Shown: one piece after another, positions 63,330 to 64,000 of the stretch
Layout of the letters: the number at the start of each line of letters is the position of its first letter
Numbering within the stretch: position 1 is the first letter of the stretch
Position numbers and translations under genes: made by a program
Notes under the pieces: model-generated
Told to the model about the DNA's origin: nothing
What the model saw: only the letters and a program-made list of their open reading frames with translations
Database searches by the model: none
Assembly: GCA_037102815.1 (NCBI GenBank)
Contig: BTPP01000002.1
Location: 4,154,001 to 4,218,000 of the forward strand
Length of the DNA: 64,000 bases
From: Neurospora intermedia
Lineage: Eukaryota; Ascomycota; Sordariomycetes; Sordariales; Sordariaceae
Reading direction: 5' to 3'

Positions 63330-63660
63330 AACTGATCCAGCATGGTTAAGGTATTGACGAAACTGAGGATGTTTGCGTACGTCTAGACTCCTCCCAAAGG
63401 AGGAGTGAAGTCTTTCTTGCAGACATCGATGTTGTTCAAGATGCTCCCAGCGCTTCCTACGCCTTACTCGGCCAAAAGTCATGGAAGTCCCCGCCAATCA
63501 TTGCGGCCAATTCCTCTTGGACTCGAGCCAAGCAATTTCTGCATGGAAGCTCTCCCGAACTCCAGTCCTCTTGGCCGCAAGTCCTCTTTCTTCCTCACGT
63601 CAGTGATGGATGGCACTACCAATTTTGTACATGACCGGTTACCAATGCCTGCTTGACTAC
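63330..63660 (+). pseudogene. decayed inositol-monophosphatase-like fragment
   Basis: The metal-site motif of the inositol monophosphatase family (DGTTNFVH) is encoded at about 63609-63632. Upstream pieces resembling the rest of the N-terminal catalytic region (DETEDV near 63355; SYALLGQKS near 63453-63480) are in different frames, and the Glu-Glu metal ligands expected after the Gly are absent. A stop follows soon after the motif. This looks like a degraded copy of a QutG/qa-x-like or general IMPase gene. It could instead be a multi-exon gene misread by me, since the window ends shortly after. Confidence 0.4.
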
Positions 63661-64000
63661 CTGCCCACTGTAGGCACCGGCACTGTGAGTGTGCTGTCCC
63701 GATGGCGTATTTTACGTACACACATGCTACCTTCCGCTTGATGTAGCATCGCACCTTGGTACCCATGGGAGTTAGTCACACACACAACCCACCAGTTCTC
63801 ATGAAATTCAACTCACAAAGGCTATCGCAGAGGACGTCACGACCTTCTTCGGCCATTGCTCCGGCGAAGGGAGGGATTATGTACGATAGCCCTGGCAGTA
63901 TCAGGAAATCCAACTGGCGGAGACCGGCCTCTCAGTGTCAGCATCTCGGCATATGCTGGTCTCTCGAGAATGTGTGGATCCCACGCAAGTATCAAGGACG
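63661..64000. other. right edge, no assigned gene
   Basis: 340 bases possibly continuing the IMPase-like remnant; no further family motif could be read. Confidence 0.4.

Overview
The window is nuclear DNA of a filamentous ascomycete, most likely Neurospora or a close Sordariales relative. The evidence is: short introns (about 55-260 nt) with GTRNGT donors and CTAAC/CTGAC-like branch sites; start codons in the context CAACATGGC; proteins that read as Sordariales orthologues; and one 8.1 kb AT-rich block with the dinucleotide signature of repeat-induced point mutation (RIP), a Neurospora hallmark. I did not run any database search. Names rest on recognised motifs and family resemblance. Exon boundaries were set by hand so that reading frames close exactly.

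Left arm (1-26 kb): a 5'-truncated MCD4 (GPI ethanolamine-phosphate transferase); a six-exon Zn2Cys6 regulator of the FarA/Ctf1 type; BRO1 (endosomal sorting); a carnitine acetyltransferase on the minus strand with both a mitochondrial presequence exon and a C-terminal SKL; RSC8 (chromatin remodelling) on the minus strand; ETF-alpha; and an adrenodoxin-reductase-like ARH1 on the minus strand. The fatty-acid regulator, the acetyl-carnitine shuttle enzyme and the acceptor of beta-oxidation electrons lie within 20 kb. This is a plausible functional neighbourhood, and CCTCGG (FAR-type) motifs occur near these three genes.

Centre (26,351-34,464): one intact-ended DNA transposon of about 8.1 kb. 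It has 36-bp terminal inverted repeats, subterminal AAACGTTT repeats and remnants of two minus-strand genes, all saturated with RIP. It sits 170 bp upstream of the ARH1 start codon.

Right arm (34.5-64 kb): a four-TM membrane protein with a recent in-frame 132-bp tandem duplication; a MAK32-type PfkB-family protein on the minus strand; adenylyl-cyclase-associated protein CAP; MCM3 on the minus strand with an MCB box upstream; a class III aminotransferase; and EXO70. A gene-poor tail of about 8.8 kb follows. In it I find only a 40-residue cysteine-rich small ORF on the minus strand and a decayed inositol-monophosphatase-like fragment near the right edge. No tRNA, rRNA or CRISPR was seen.
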